Part shown: positions 43,330-51,036 of the stretch, in pieces
How positions within the stretch are numbered: the first letter of the stretch is position 1
Layout: each line of letters begins with the position of its first letter
From: Oceanospirillum maris DSM 6286
Lineage (GTDB): Bacteria; Pseudomonadota; Gammaproteobacteria; Pseudomonadales; Halomonadaceae
Reading direction: 5' to 3'
NCBI RefSeq assembly: GCF_000422865.1
Contig: NZ_AUGW01000025.1
Coordinates: 1 to 51,036 of the forward strand
Length of the DNA stretch: 51,036 nucleotides
Position numbers and translations under genes: made by a program
Notes under the pieces: generated by a model
Databases searched by the model: none
Told to the model about the DNA's origin: nothing
What the model saw: the letters and a program-made list of their open reading frames with translations, nothing else

Positions 43330-44454
43330 TTAATGGCTGGTAGCGATTGAACGGCGGAACAGCGCCAGACTGGCGCTGAAAAATATTCCCCCTAAACCGG
43401 TAATAATGAGCAGTTGCGGCCAGATAATACTCAGGTCTGCACCACGGAAAACAACCGCTTGGGCAAAGGACATATAGTGACGTGAAGGCAATAGCCATGT
43501 CATCGGCTGTATGATTTCAGGTTGGCTTTCTACGGGTGTTAAGCCGCCGGAAAGCATGGTGATGGGGACAATCACCATAATCATCAATAGAGCAAATTGT
43601 GCCATGGTGCGGGCGATCGTACCCAAAAAGATCCCGATAGCGGCGGCGGCCAGCAGATAGAGCGTTGTACCGCTCAACAATAACACCCGAGAGCCACTAA
43701 TGGGCACATCCAGGATAGTTTCCACCACAAGCTGCATGGATAGGGTGAAGGCCACCAAAATAATTAAGCCATTAGCCCAAACCTTAGACATCACAATCTG
43801 AAATGAATTAAGTGGCATCACAAGCAAATGCTCGATAGTGCCGTGCTCCCGCTCCCGCAGCAGTGCTGCCCCGGTCAGGATAATCGTAATCAGTGAGATC
43901 TGGTTGATCAGGGCGTTCATCGCCCCAAACCACATGCCGGTACCATTGGGATTAAACGCTCGCCGCTGTACCTGTGTCACGGGATAGGGCGTTGTTTTAT
44001 CTGAACGATTGATAAAGTGGTTAACCTCATCCACGATGATATTCTGAATATACTGATTACCAAGAGCCGCTTGGGTGACTGCGGTGGCATCAATATTAAT
44101 CTTTACGCTGGGTTGACGGCCTTTACGTACATCCTCTTCAAATTGCGGCGGGATTTCGATCACAAACATAAAGTGATCCAGATCCATACTTTGATCAACC
44201 TGATTAGGCGCAATTAGTTCTGGCGCTTTAAAATAGGGCGGATACAGCGCGTTGGCTATGGCCCGTGATAACGTAGAGTGATCTTCATCCACAATAGCAA
44301 CGGAGGCATTATTAACCGACTCGCTGGTCGCTGTTGCCTGGGAGTATATGGCGAGGCTGAATGAATAGAGAATCAGCACGACCATCACAATATCACTGAA
44401 AACGCTGCGCAACTCCTTAGTGCCAAGCCAGAAAATATTAATCCAAGCTTTCAT
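43330..44454 (-). CDS. yhhJ: ABC-2-type transporter permease, YhhJ-like
   Basis: The 374-residue membrane protein has an N-terminal helix, a large extracytoplasmic domain (about 45-180) and about five C-terminal helices, the ABC-2 permease layout. Motifs include ILTGAALLREREHGTIEHLLVMPL and the final NxLP-like region MTWLLPSRHYM. Its ATG lies 3 bp after the rbbA stop and its AGGAGG ribosome site is inside rbbA, so translation is coupled. With RbbA and YhiI it forms an export complex. Confidence 0.9.
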   Translation of the reverse strand: MKAWINIFWLGTKELRSVFSDIVMVVLILYSFSLAIYSQATATSESVNNASVAIVDEDHSTLSRAIANALYPPYFKAPELIAPNQVDQSMDLDHFMFVIEIPPQFEEDVRKGRQPSVKINIDATAVTQAALGNQYIQNIIVDEVNHFINRSDKTTPYPVTQVQRRAFNPNGTGMWFGAMNALINQISLITIILTGAALLREREHGTIEHLLVMPLNSFQIVMSKVWANGLIILVAFTLSMQLVVETILDVPISGSRVLLLSGTTLYLLAAAAIGIFLGTIARTMAQFALLMIMVIVPITMLSGGLTPVESQPEIIQPMTWLLPSRHYMSFAQAVVFRGADLSIIWPQLLIITGLGGIFFSASLALFRRSIATSH

Positions 44455-44457
44455 TGC

Positions 44458-47271
44458 TTAAGCCTCCTGCTTTTTCAGAAATGCGGCGGTTATGGCGATT
44501 AAAATAGGCCCGAATAATGAGAGTACAAGGATATCTCCGATCAGATCTGTAAACCCAAGCCCTTTAGTAAAAGCGGCAACACTGAGGTGCATATAGTAGC
44601 TTGCAGGCCATAACAGGCCGATAATATGACCGCCCCCTTCCATGGTTGAGGTTGGCTGTACGAGACCCGAAAAATTGATCGTCGGCATAATCAGCAAAAT
44701 AGCGGTGGCAAATACCGCCGCGACCTGTGATTTGGTTAACGTAGAGACCAGCAGGCCAAAACTGGTGGATGTGAAAACATAGAGCAGGGCTCCTAATGCC
44801 AACCCCCAAAAGCTGCCCTTTAAAGGAACATCGAGCAGAAAGACCACCAGCAAGGTTAAGGTAACAAAGTTAACCATACCGATGCCGATATAGGGCAGCT
44901 GTTTGCCGATAAGAAATTCCAGTCGCCTGGTTGGGGTAACATAAAAATTGGTAATAGTACCGATCTCTTTTTCCCGAGCCATACTGACCGCCATCAGAAT
45001 GGCCGGAAACAGCAACAACAGTACGGCAGGGGCTTTTGGTCCAATGGAGTAAATAGTCTCAAAGGTTGGATTATAGCGGTAGCGCGGCTCTAAGGTTACT
45101 TTGGATACGGCGCTAGCATCCACACCGGCATTGGCGGCCAGTTCCGACAGATAGTTAATATGGGCACCACTGACATAGCCGGAAATAGTATTCGCCCGAG
45201 TGGTGTTCGCACCATCAATCCACGCTGAGATTTCCGGTGTTTCCCCTTTTTTCAGGCTTCTGCCAAAACCCGGCGGAATCTCTACTGCCAGAGTAATATC
45301 GCCTGATTTCAGCCCCTGATCGAGTGCCTCTTTGCTGTGCAGATCCGGCTGTTTGTTAAAATATCGGGAGCCTTCAAAATTGCTGAGATAGTCGCGGCTT
45401 GCAGGGGTTTGATCATGGTCAAGGGCTGCATAGTTGAGGTTCTCAACATCCAGTGATATTCCGTAGGCGATAACAATCAGCAGCAGTGCACTACCGAGAA
45501 AAGCAAAGCCCATACGCACAGGGTCACGGATCACCTCCATGATTTCACGATAACTATAGGCCAGCAGTCGACTCACGCTGAAACGGTGCAGCTTAGCCTT
45601 TTTGGGTTCTTCCGTGGTTTCCGCAACAGCTGAAAGAGCGCTTTGATCAAGGGGAGCTTGTTGCTGTTTCTCTTGTTTTTGTGCGCCTTGCTTCTCTTTC
45701 TCTTTTTTATGAACGTCTTGTTTCTGCTCTTGCTCACTGATGGCATCTTCCAGATAGCCAATAAAAGCCTCTTCTAAAGAATCTGCGCCTTTCGCTGCAA
45801 CCAGATGCTGAGGTTTATCATAGACCAGTACCTGACCGGCATGCATCAGTGAAATACGATCACAGCGCAGGGCCTCATTCATAAAGTGGGTAGAGATAAA
45901 AATGGTCACTTTGTCCTGACGGGACAGCTCCACCAATAACTGCCAGAATCCATCCCGAGCAACGGGGTCAACACCTGAAGTGGGTTCATCAAGGATCAAC
46001 ATCTCCGGCTCATGGATCACAGCTACCGCTAAAGAAAGGCGCTGGCGCATCCCTAAGGGTAGAGATGAGGCCAGAGCATCCAAATGCTCTGCCAAGCTAA
46101 AACGCTCAACCAAGGTATTGATGCGCTCTAGGGTTTTCTCCGGTGTTAAATGGAATAAGCGGGCGTGTAGCTTTAGGTTTTGTGCTACGGTTAGTTCGCC
46201 GTAAAGGGAGAAGGCTTGGGTCATAAAGCCCACCCGTTTACGGGTTTCTAAATCACCGGCATCCACGGGCTTACCGAACAAAAATGCCTCACCTTCAGAG
46301 ACGGGTAATAGGCCGGTGAGCATCTTCATGGTGGTGGTTTTTCCGCAGCCGTTTGAGCCAAGAAAGCCAAAGATCTCTCCCGCCTGAATCTCAAAACTCA
46401 CATTATCGACGGCGGTGAAACTGCCAAAACGCCGGGTCAGCCCTTTAGCGACAATAGCAGGGGTTGCCTCACTCTGTTCTAAAGGTGGGATCACCAGCTC
46501 GGTGATATCACCGCGTTTCTCTTTCGGTAACAGACGCACAAAGGCGGTTTCCAGATCTTCAGCACCGGTTCGGGCCTTAAGGGCTTCAGGGGTGCCTGTA
46601 TCCAGCACACGCCCGGCATCCATAGCAACCAGCCAATCAAAGCCCTCCGCCTCATCCATATAGGCGGTGGAGACCAAAACGCTCATGCTGGGGCGTTCCT
46701 GGCGGATCGTAGCGATTAACTGCCAAAACTGACGCCGTGAAAGCGGGTCAACGCCAGTGGTTGGCTCATCCAGGATCAGCAGATCGGGATCATGAATAAG
46801 AGAGCAGCAAAGCCCTAGCTTCTGTTTCATACCGCCGGATAATTTACCGGCTGGTCGCGACAGAAAGCCATGCAGTCCTGTCGCTTTTGTTAGTCGATTG
46901 ATGCGGGCACGGCGCTCGGCAGAGCTTTGGCCAAATAGCTTGCCAAAAAAGTCCAGATTTTCTTCAACACTGAGTTCTGCGTAAAGGTTTTTGCCAAGTC
47001 CCTGAGGCATATAGGCGATACTCGGGCCGATCATGTTACGGTGCGCCGCAGAGGCCATATCGCCACCCAGCACCTCAAGATGACCTTGTTGCAGTTTGCG
47101 AGCCCCTGAAATAAGCCCCATCAGTGTTGATTTACCAACACCATCAGGCCCGAGTAAGCCAACCATCAAACCTGAAGGAATATCCAGCGTTATATCATCA
47201 ACCGCATGTATCTTCTTATAGGTATGAGTCACACCCTGAATACGTGCGATCAGTCGGTTTTGTTCAGCCAT
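44458..47271 (-). CDS. rbbA: RbbA-type ABC transporter (two ATPase domains fused to a permease)
   Basis: The 937-residue protein fuses two ABC ATPase domains to an ABC-2 permease. ATPase 1 (about 5-235) has Walker A GPDGVGKS (41-48), signature LSGGMKQ and Walker B ILDEPTTGVD. ATPase 2 (about 268-500) has GSNGCGKTT and ILDEPTSGVD, but its signature reads LPLGMRQ instead of LSGGQ-like. A Lys/Gln/Glu-rich linker (about 520-560) leads to a C-terminal permease (about 570-937) with a helix, an extracytoplasmic loop and about five helices. E. coli RbbA was named for ribosome association; context here suggests efflux. Confidence 0.92.
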   Translation of the reverse strand: MAEQNRLIARIQGVTHTYKKIHAVDDITLDIPSGLMVGLLGPDGVGKSTLMGLISGARKLQQGHLEVLGGDMASAAHRNMIGPSIAYMPQGLGKNLYAELSVEENLDFFGKLFGQSSAERRARINRLTKATGLHGFLSRPAGKLSGGMKQKLGLCCSLIHDPDLLILDEPTTGVDPLSRRQFWQLIATIRQERPSMSVLVSTAYMDEAEGFDWLVAMDAGRVLDTGTPEALKARTGAEDLETAFVRLLPKEKRGDITELVIPPLEQSEATPAIVAKGLTRRFGSFTAVDNVSFEIQAGEIFGFLGSNGCGKTTTMKMLTGLLPVSEGEAFLFGKPVDAGDLETRKRVGFMTQAFSLYGELTVAQNLKLHARLFHLTPEKTLERINTLVERFSLAEHLDALASSLPLGMRQRLSLAVAVIHEPEMLILDEPTSGVDPVARDGFWQLLVELSRQDKVTIFISTHFMNEALRCDRISLMHAGQVLVYDKPQHLVAAKGADSLEEAFIGYLEDAISEQEQKQDVHKKEKEKQGAQKQEKQQQAPLDQSALSAVAETTEEPKKAKLHRFSVSRLLAYSYREIMEVIRDPVRMGFAFLGSALLLIVIAYGISLDVENLNYAALDHDQTPASRDYLSNFEGSRYFNKQPDLHSKEALDQGLKSGDITLAVEIPPGFGRSLKKGETPEISAWIDGANTTRANTISGYVSGAHINYLSELAANAGVDASAVSKVTLEPRYRYNPTFETIYSIGPKAPAVLLLLFPAILMAVSMAREKEIGTITNFYVTPTRRLEFLIGKQLPYIGIGMVNFVTLTLLVVFLLDVPLKGSFWGLALGALLYVFTSTSFGLLVSTLTKSQVAAVFATAILLIMPTINFSGLVQPTSTMEGGGHIIGLLWPASYYMHLSVAAFTKGLGFTDLIGDILVLSLFGPILIAITAAFLKKQEA

Positions 47272-47396
47272 CGTTATCCCTAAACCACAAGTCGTTATGC
47301 CCTAAAACCTAAACCATGGATAGTTATGCCCTACCATGAATAGTTGAATCCCCAGCCATAGGCCGTTTCGTTATCAATGACGGTATCTATGGGCTG

Positions 47397-48404
47397 TTAA
47401 TGAGTGTTAGCTGAATGAACGGTTGAAGGTAGTTTCTGCAAAAAATCTGGCCATGGTTCAGGCGCTTCACCGGACAAGGGTGATAAGCGAATATAGGCCA
47501 TACCTCGTATCCCTGTTTTAACGCGATCAATGTAGGCCATCACCAGTTCTTCTGGTACACGCACTTTAACGCGGAACATCAGTTTTTCACGCTCGCTGGC
47601 CGTTTCAACCTCTTTCGGGGTAAATTGGGATTCAGGGGACACAAAACTAACGGTAGCGGGAATGGCTATATCCAAAATATCCAACTTAACCCGAGCCTCG
47701 GCACCGATAGCAACACGGTGGGCTTGAGAGGAAGGCAGAAAGGTTTCCATATAAATATCGGTGAGATTAACCAGGGTTAATACTTTACCGCCATTGCCGA
47801 GAACCTCTCCAGACTCCGACAGACGATACAAGACACGGCCAAGGCTTGGGGCAACTAAGGTGGCATCGTCGATCTGGGATTGAATACCCTGTGCAACGGC
47901 TTGAGCCGCATCAACACTACGCTGACGAGCAACCAGCATTGCCTCAGAGGCCTTAAGATTGGCTTTAGCAACAGCAACTTCACTGGTGCGTATATCGTAG
48001 GTTTCTTTGCTGGCATGGCCTTTTTTGAGTAGCTCCTGAACACGGCGCAACTCTTGCTGTGCCAAAATAAGCTTAGCCTTAGCCTGTGCAATAGAGGCTT
48101 CTGCGGCAGCAACTTGACTTTCTGCACCGGCAATCTCAGCTTCAGCTCTTAATTGTTCCGCCATCAATTGGGTGGTATCAATCGTAGCAACGACCTGACC
48201 TGGCTTAACAAGATCACCTTCTTTCACCAAAACAGAGGCGACACGCCCAGCTATTTTTGTTGAAACATCGATTTGCACCGCTTCAATTCGCCCATTACCT
48301 GAGGCGATACTGACCGGTAGTGCGGGTTCTTGAAAGGATTGCCATAGCACCCAGCCACCGGCGGCGACCAGTATTAAAATCACGCCCGTTATTGCTCGTT
48401 TCAC
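47397..48404 (-). CDS. yhiI: HlyD-family membrane fusion protein, YhiI-like
   Basis: The 335-residue protein has an N-terminal membrane anchor (about 5-22), a biotinyl-lipoyl-like half (GRIEAVQIDVSTKIAGRVASVLVKEGDLV), a long coiled coil (about 80-180, Ala/Glu/Gln-rich) and the second lipoyl half plus beta-barrel (about 185-300). It links an inner-membrane ABC exporter to an outer-membrane channel. It is the first gene of the yhiI-rbbA-yhhJ order seen in E. coli. The start is GTG at 48404 with GGGAG upstream. A 125-bp gap with short imperfect repeats (TTATGCCCTA) separates it from rbbA. Confidence 0.92.
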   Translation of the reverse strand: MKRAITGVILILVAAGGWVLWQSFQEPALPVSIASGNGRIEAVQIDVSTKIAGRVASVLVKEGDLVKPGQVVATIDTTQLMAEQLRAEAEIAGAESQVAAAEASIAQAKAKLILAQQELRRVQELLKKGHASKETYDIRTSEVAVAKANLKASEAMLVARQRSVDAAQAVAQGIQSQIDDATLVAPSLGRVLYRLSESGEVLGNGGKVLTLVNLTDIYMETFLPSSQAHRVAIGAEARVKLDILDIAIPATVSFVSPESQFTPKEVETASEREKLMFRVKVRVPEELVMAYIDRVKTGIRGMAYIRLSPLSGEAPEPWPDFLQKLPSTVHSANTH

Positions 48405-48498
48405 GTTTTTCTCCCTGTTGAATATTTGTCAGCGGATGACGGTTCTTAGTCTGGATGTTTCATTATTAGGGGAGGCGCGTTGGTCTGTCGGCAGTCTG

Positions 48499-48523
48499 CC
48501 ATCGTATGTACGGTGGTATTATA
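48499..48523 (-). promoter_or_regulatory. Candidate -10 box and operator upstream of yhiI
   Basis: On the minus strand a perfect TATAAT lies at 48523-48518, about 115 bp before the yhiI start. Immediately downstream is the imperfect palindrome CCATCGT-ATGT-ACGGTGG (48499-48516), one mismatch in seven per arm, where a TetR-type repressor could sit. No convincing -35 box is visible, so the promoter is tentative. Confidence 0.35.
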
Positions 48524-48557
48524 TGTCGCTTAATAGAGAAAAACGCTAACCACTCCT

Positions 48558-48599
48558 ATTCCCTGAAAGGCTGAAAGCATTCCCTGAGAGGCTGAAAGG
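48558..48599. repeat. 21-bp imperfect tandem repeat
   Basis: ATTCCCTGAAAGGCTGAAAG (48558-48577) recurs directly after as ATTCCCTGAGAGGCTGAAAG (48579-48598); counting the 21st base of each unit, the copies differ at two positions. It lies in the intergenic DNA upstream of yhiI. Confidence 0.85.
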
Positions 48600-48843
48600 C
48601 TCCGGTTGTATTGCTTTTCTTCGAAAAATAACCGTGTCGCTTCAAGTCATTGTTCTTTAAAACTAATTTAGTATAAACGAATAACCAAGTATTTCATCTG
48701 CCTAAAGAAGTATCTGCGCGAATTTCTTATTTATATTTATGCGTAAAGCAGCTGAATGATCGATTTATCTGATTTGCAAGGTGGATTATATTGGCTCGCT
48801 GTTTTTTTACCGCGCTCTATTCTTTAACCTGCTCTTTCTATTT

Positions 48844-49986
48844 CTATTCTTTAAAGGGTAGCATTTCACGGGCCTGCTCTGCATACTGCTGAACATGCCT
48901 TGCTTCTTCCTCCACAAAATCCCGTATCGCATCATCAAAGCCCGATTCCACTAGCCAGTGGGTTGACCCCGTGAGTATAGGGTGAAAACCGCGGCTGATT
49001 TTATGCTCGCCCTGGGTGCCGGGGTCAAAATGACGAAGACCTTTTTCTAAGCAATATTCAATACCTTGGTAGTAACAGGCTTCAAAATGCAGGCTGTTAG
49101 CGTCTACCTTACTGCCCCAGTAACGGCCATATAAGCTGGTTTTATCATGCAAGAACAAAGCTGCTGCCACCGGCGTATTGGACATCTCTTCATAGGCGAT
49201 AACCAACATTAGCTGTTCTGACATCTCTTGAATCAGCTGCTGAAAAAAGGCTCGATTAAGATAGCCCTGCCGCCCTCGCTGCAAGTAAGTAAGGTGGTAA
49301 CAGTGATAGAAATGTTCCAACTGCTCGGGGGTAATATCACCGCCCTCTATGCGTCTTAGGGTTAGGCCTTGTTGAGCGACCTTACGCCGCTCCTGTTTTA
49401 CATTTTTACGCTTTTTAGCGCTGAAACTACCCAGAAAATCATCGAATGTTTGCCAATGTTCGGTATTAAACCAATGAAATTGACACGTCAGCCGGGTATG
49501 AAGTTGCTGTTGCTCAACCAGGGATAGCTCATCATTCTGCGGAAAAAGTAGATGCCAGCTAGATGCACCCAATCGTTTGGCTTCGGTCTTTATTGCGGTA
49601 ACGATTAAAGGCATTAGATCTGCTTTTTGATAACCAGCTTTTACCAGTAGGCGCTCCCCCTGACTGGGGGTGTAAGGGATCGCTGTCACCAATTTCGGAT
49701 AATAGGTTAAACCGTAGCGCTGGTAGGCTTCAGCCCAAGACCAATCAAAGACATATTCGCCATAGGAGTGGCTTTTAATATACAGCGGCATAAAGGCGAT
49801 CAATGAACCATCATCGTTGATAACCAGATGATGGGGCTGCCAACCACCTTTCTCACTGGCGACACCGGAACACTCCAAAGCTCGCAAAAATGACTGCCGG
49901 ATAAAGGGGTTGTTATCACGGTTGCTCAGTTGCTGAAACTGTTGCTCAGAGATCTGGCTGATCTGGTTGATAAAGCGAATCTGCAT
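48844..49986 (-). CDS. FemAB/GNAT-like protein (DUF482-type peptidogalycan family)
   Basis: The 380-residue protein resembles the family annotated as DUF482/peptidogalycan biosynthesis, built from two GNAT-like domains. Blocks: NPFIRQSFLRALE-SG near the N-terminus, WSWAEAYQRYGLTYYPKLV in the middle, FLGSFSAKKRKNVKQERRKV and RYWGS---ANSLHFEACYYQGIEYCLEKGL, ending HFDPGTQGEHKISRGF. Family members are thought to transfer aminoacyl or acyl groups; the substrate is unknown. The ATG at 49986 with GGAAA upstream was preferred to the start at 50064. Confidence 0.85.
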   Translation of the reverse strand: MQIRFINQISQISEQQFQQLSNRDNNPFIRQSFLRALECSGVASEKGGWQPHHLVINDDGSLIAFMPLYIKSHSYGEYVFDWSWAEAYQRYGLTYYPKLVTAIPYTPSQGERLLVKAGYQKADLMPLIVTAIKTEAKRLGASSWHLLFPQNDELSLVEQQQLHTRLTCQFHWFNTEHWQTFDDFLGSFSAKKRKNVKQERRKVAQQGLTLRRIEGGDITPEQLEHFYHCYHLTYLQRGRQGYLNRAFFQQLIQEMSEQLMLVIAYEEMSNTPVAAALFLHDKTSLYGRYWGSKVDANSLHFEACYYQGIEYCLEKGLRHFDPGTQGEHKISRGFHPILTGSTHWLVESGFDDAIRDFVEEEARHVQQYAEQAREMLPFKE

Positions 49987-50056
49987 GGCGTTTTCCAAGG
50001 CGTTATGATGACGAACTTGAGTCTGGCACCGTTTAGCGCTTAAACCGAGTACCGCG

Positions 50057-50105
50057 TTGTACAAAGACTTAATCGTACAAGGAATTAATTGTACAAAGAC
50101 TTAAT
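50057..50105. repeat. 17-bp direct repeat next to the insertion element
   Basis: TTGTACAAAGACTTAAT occurs exactly at 50057-50073 and again at 50089-50105, with a related CGTACAAGGAATTAA between. The 32-bp period suggests a small tandem duplication just before the insertion element. It overlaps the upstream extension of the 48844-49986 gene. Confidence 0.9.
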
Positions 50106-50184
50106 TATTTAACGGATAGCGCGTAATTCTCCTTCCAAAACTAACGAGCCTAGGCGAGATATTTTGGTGGGAGATGGATAGCGC

Positions 50185-50203
50185 GGCCAACGTCAAGTTG
50201 GCC
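50185..50203. repeat. Hairpin at the left side of the insertion element
   Basis: GGCCAAC (50185-50191) pairs perfectly with GTTGGCC (50197-50203) around GTCAA. IS200/IS605 elements carry short subterminal hairpins bound by the Y1 transposase; position at the end of tnpA fits such a left-end hairpin. Confidence 0.6.
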
Positions 50204-50591
50204 TATCTTGATTCTCAATATACTCTCTAAGCACTTCAACTGGCGCTCCGCCTGCAGTCAGCAGGCAGTAAGCTCGACTCCAGAGCACTGGCTTCCAATA
50301 ATACTCTTTTAGGTGCTCCGAAAACTCCTTCCTAATCCTTCGGCTTGTGACCGTCTTTAGGCTGTTGACCAGCTTAGATGGCTGAATCGTTGGGTTTAGC
50401 GCAAGTAAAAGATGGATATGGTCGGATTCACCGCCAAACTCAAGCAACTCAATGTCCCATTTAGCGCAAAGCTCATTAGAGATAGCTTCCAATCGCTTAA
50501 GCATTTCATCCGTGAAGCATTTTCTTCTATATTTTGAGACTAATACCAAATGGTATTTCATATCATAAACGCAGTGATAGTGTGACTTCAT
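50193..50591 (-). CDS. tnpA: IS200/IS605 transposase TnpA (Y1 HUH enzyme)
   Basis: The 132-residue transposase cleaves and joins single-stranded DNA at element ends. It shows the typical start HYHCVYDMKYHLVLVSKYRRK, the HUH motif HIHLLL, and the C-terminal helix with LREYIENQ, whose Tyr is the likely nucleophile. The ATG at 50591 was chosen over 50690 because the conserved sequence starts there. It appears intact, with full length and all key residues. Confidence 0.93.
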   Translation of the reverse strand: MKSHYHCVYDMKYHLVLVSKYRRKCFTDEMLKRLEAISNELCAKWDIELLEFGGESDHIHLLLALNPTIQPSKLVNSLKTVTSRRIRKEFSEHLKEYYWKPVLWSRAYCLLTAGGAPVEVLREYIENQDRPT

Positions 50592-50631
50592 TGGATTTAC
50601 ACCAATAATATTTTTTGCTAAATTATCACTT

Positions 50632-51036
50632 ATGAGAAATACCTGCCATACAAAAACATTGAAGGTTAGAGTTCGTGATAAGCACGCCAAAGTGCTAAGG
50701 ACTTGGGCTTTTTCTGTGAATCAGGTATGGAATTATTGCAATGAGCTGAGCCATCGCAGTATCAAGGAACGCCAGACCTGGCTGTCCGGCTACGACCTGC
50801 AGGATTACACCAAAGGTTCAGCTAAAGAACTGGGGCTTAATTCTGCTACGGTTCAAATGATCGGTCATGAATACGTCACCCGAAGAAAACAGTTCAAAAA
50901 ACCCCGCCTGAACTGGCGTAAGTCTGGCGGTGTGCGCCGCTCTTTAGGCTGGATACCTCTACGGAAAGACTGTATCGGTTTCAAAAATGGCGGCATCTAT
51001 CATAACCGGCAATACTTCAAAATCTGGGACAGTTAC
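50632..51036 (+). CDS. tnpB: TnpB, RNA-guided endonuclease of IS200/IS605 elements (5' part)
   Basis: An open frame of 135 codons runs from ATG 50632 off the window end. It begins TCHTKTLKVRVRDKHAKVL and continues with RTWAFSVNQVWNYCNEL, then QTWLSGYDLQDYTKG, matching the N-terminal wedge and helical region of TnpB/IS605 OrfB proteins. TnpB is the RNA-guided nuclease ancestor of Cas12. The RuvC catalytic residues, zinc finger and guide (omega) RNA region would lie to the right and cannot be judged. It is divergent from tnpA with a 40-bp gap. Confidence 0.88.
   Translation, partial: MRNTCHTKTLKVRVRDKHAKVLRTWAFSVNQVWNYCNELSHRSIKERQTWLSGYDLQDYTKGSAKELGLNSATVQMIGHEYVTRRKQFKKPRLNWRKSGGVRRSLGWIPLRKDCIGFKNGGIYHNRQYFKIWDSY

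Larger units (their letters stand above)
48405..48843. other. Intergenic stretch of 439 bp
   Basis: No gene is supported. It holds the candidate yhiI promoter and operator (48499-48523), a 21-bp tandem duplication (48558-48599) and AT-rich sequence without recognisable terminator or RNA. Confidence 0.6.
50185..51036. mobile_element. IS200/IS605-family insertion sequence (right part beyond the window)
   Basis: A leftward tnpA (50193-50591) and a rightward tnpB (50632 onward) are divergent, the layout of IS605-type elements. A hairpin at 50185-50203 overlaps the tnpA stop and may be the left-end structure that TnpA recognises. The exact left boundary and cleavage tetranucleotide were not identified. 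The element continues past 51036. Confidence 0.85.

Noticed and set aside
1-51036. CRISPR arrays, tRNA genes, prophage and known defence clusters
   Set aside because: No regularly spaced repeats, no cloverleaf sequences and no phage structural or cas genes were seen on either strand; the Fic and TnpB genes alone do not make a defence locus.

Overview
The window looks like chromosomal sequence of a marine-type gammaproteobacterium, probably Oceanospirillales-like; this placement is an inference from moderate GC and from gene content (rnk, rhlE, rnz, an OsmC-YcaO fusion, the yhiI-rbbA-yhhJ export operon, many c-di-GMP and chemotaxis genes), not from a phylogenetic marker. The left edge lies in the leader of an rRNA operon that is transcribed leftward out of the window; two near-consensus promoters and a boxA-like element are visible but no mature rRNA is.

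Region by region. 1-1761: rrn promoters, a secreted YbjN-like protein and the peptidyl-prolyl isomerase FklB. 1917-6102: a three-gene branched-chain 2-oxoacid dehydrogenase operon (E1 alpha, E1 beta, E2) closed by a strong terminator and lacking a local E3. 6144-8057: a Hanks-type protein kinase with a long unassigned C-terminus. 8104-9183: remnants of a RelBE/StbDE-like toxin-antitoxin pair, an orphan gene and a gene-poor stretch. 9184-19715: an OsmC-YcaO fusion, a Cys-rich CWC protein, an acyltransferase, an esterase, a lipoprotein, a HlyU-family protein, RhlE, RNase Z, a YqaA-like membrane protein and a GcvA-like LysR regulator. 19840-26307: a leftward signalling block (methyl-accepting chemotaxis protein, NMT1-PAS-GGDEF protein with a ruined GGDEF motif, MscS-type channel, EAL phosphodiesterase).

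26556-35681: two EamA exporters, NadE, DUF4202, Rnk, an aromatic amino-acid permease, an oxidoreductase divergent from a LysR regulator, and a YciA-type thioesterase. 35818-37095: a decayed LTA-synthase-like sulfatase followed by an intact PAP2 phosphatase. 37208-43260: free-methionine sulfoxide reductase, DUF3047, an M50 protease, a Fic protein, DUF3565 and a RecQ-family helicase. 43330-48404: the YhiI/RbbA/YhhJ efflux operon. 48844-49986: a FemAB/GNAT-like protein. 50185-51036: an IS200/IS605-type element with divergent tnpA and tnpB, the latter cut by the window end.

I did not find a clearly new multi-gene system. The best leads are the c-di-GMP receptor candidate at 21944-23968, the protein kinase beside the branched-chain dehydrogenase whose E1 alpha retains the classical phosphorylation loop, the OsmC-YcaO fusion, the decayed toxin-antitoxin module and the TnpB-encoding insertion sequence.
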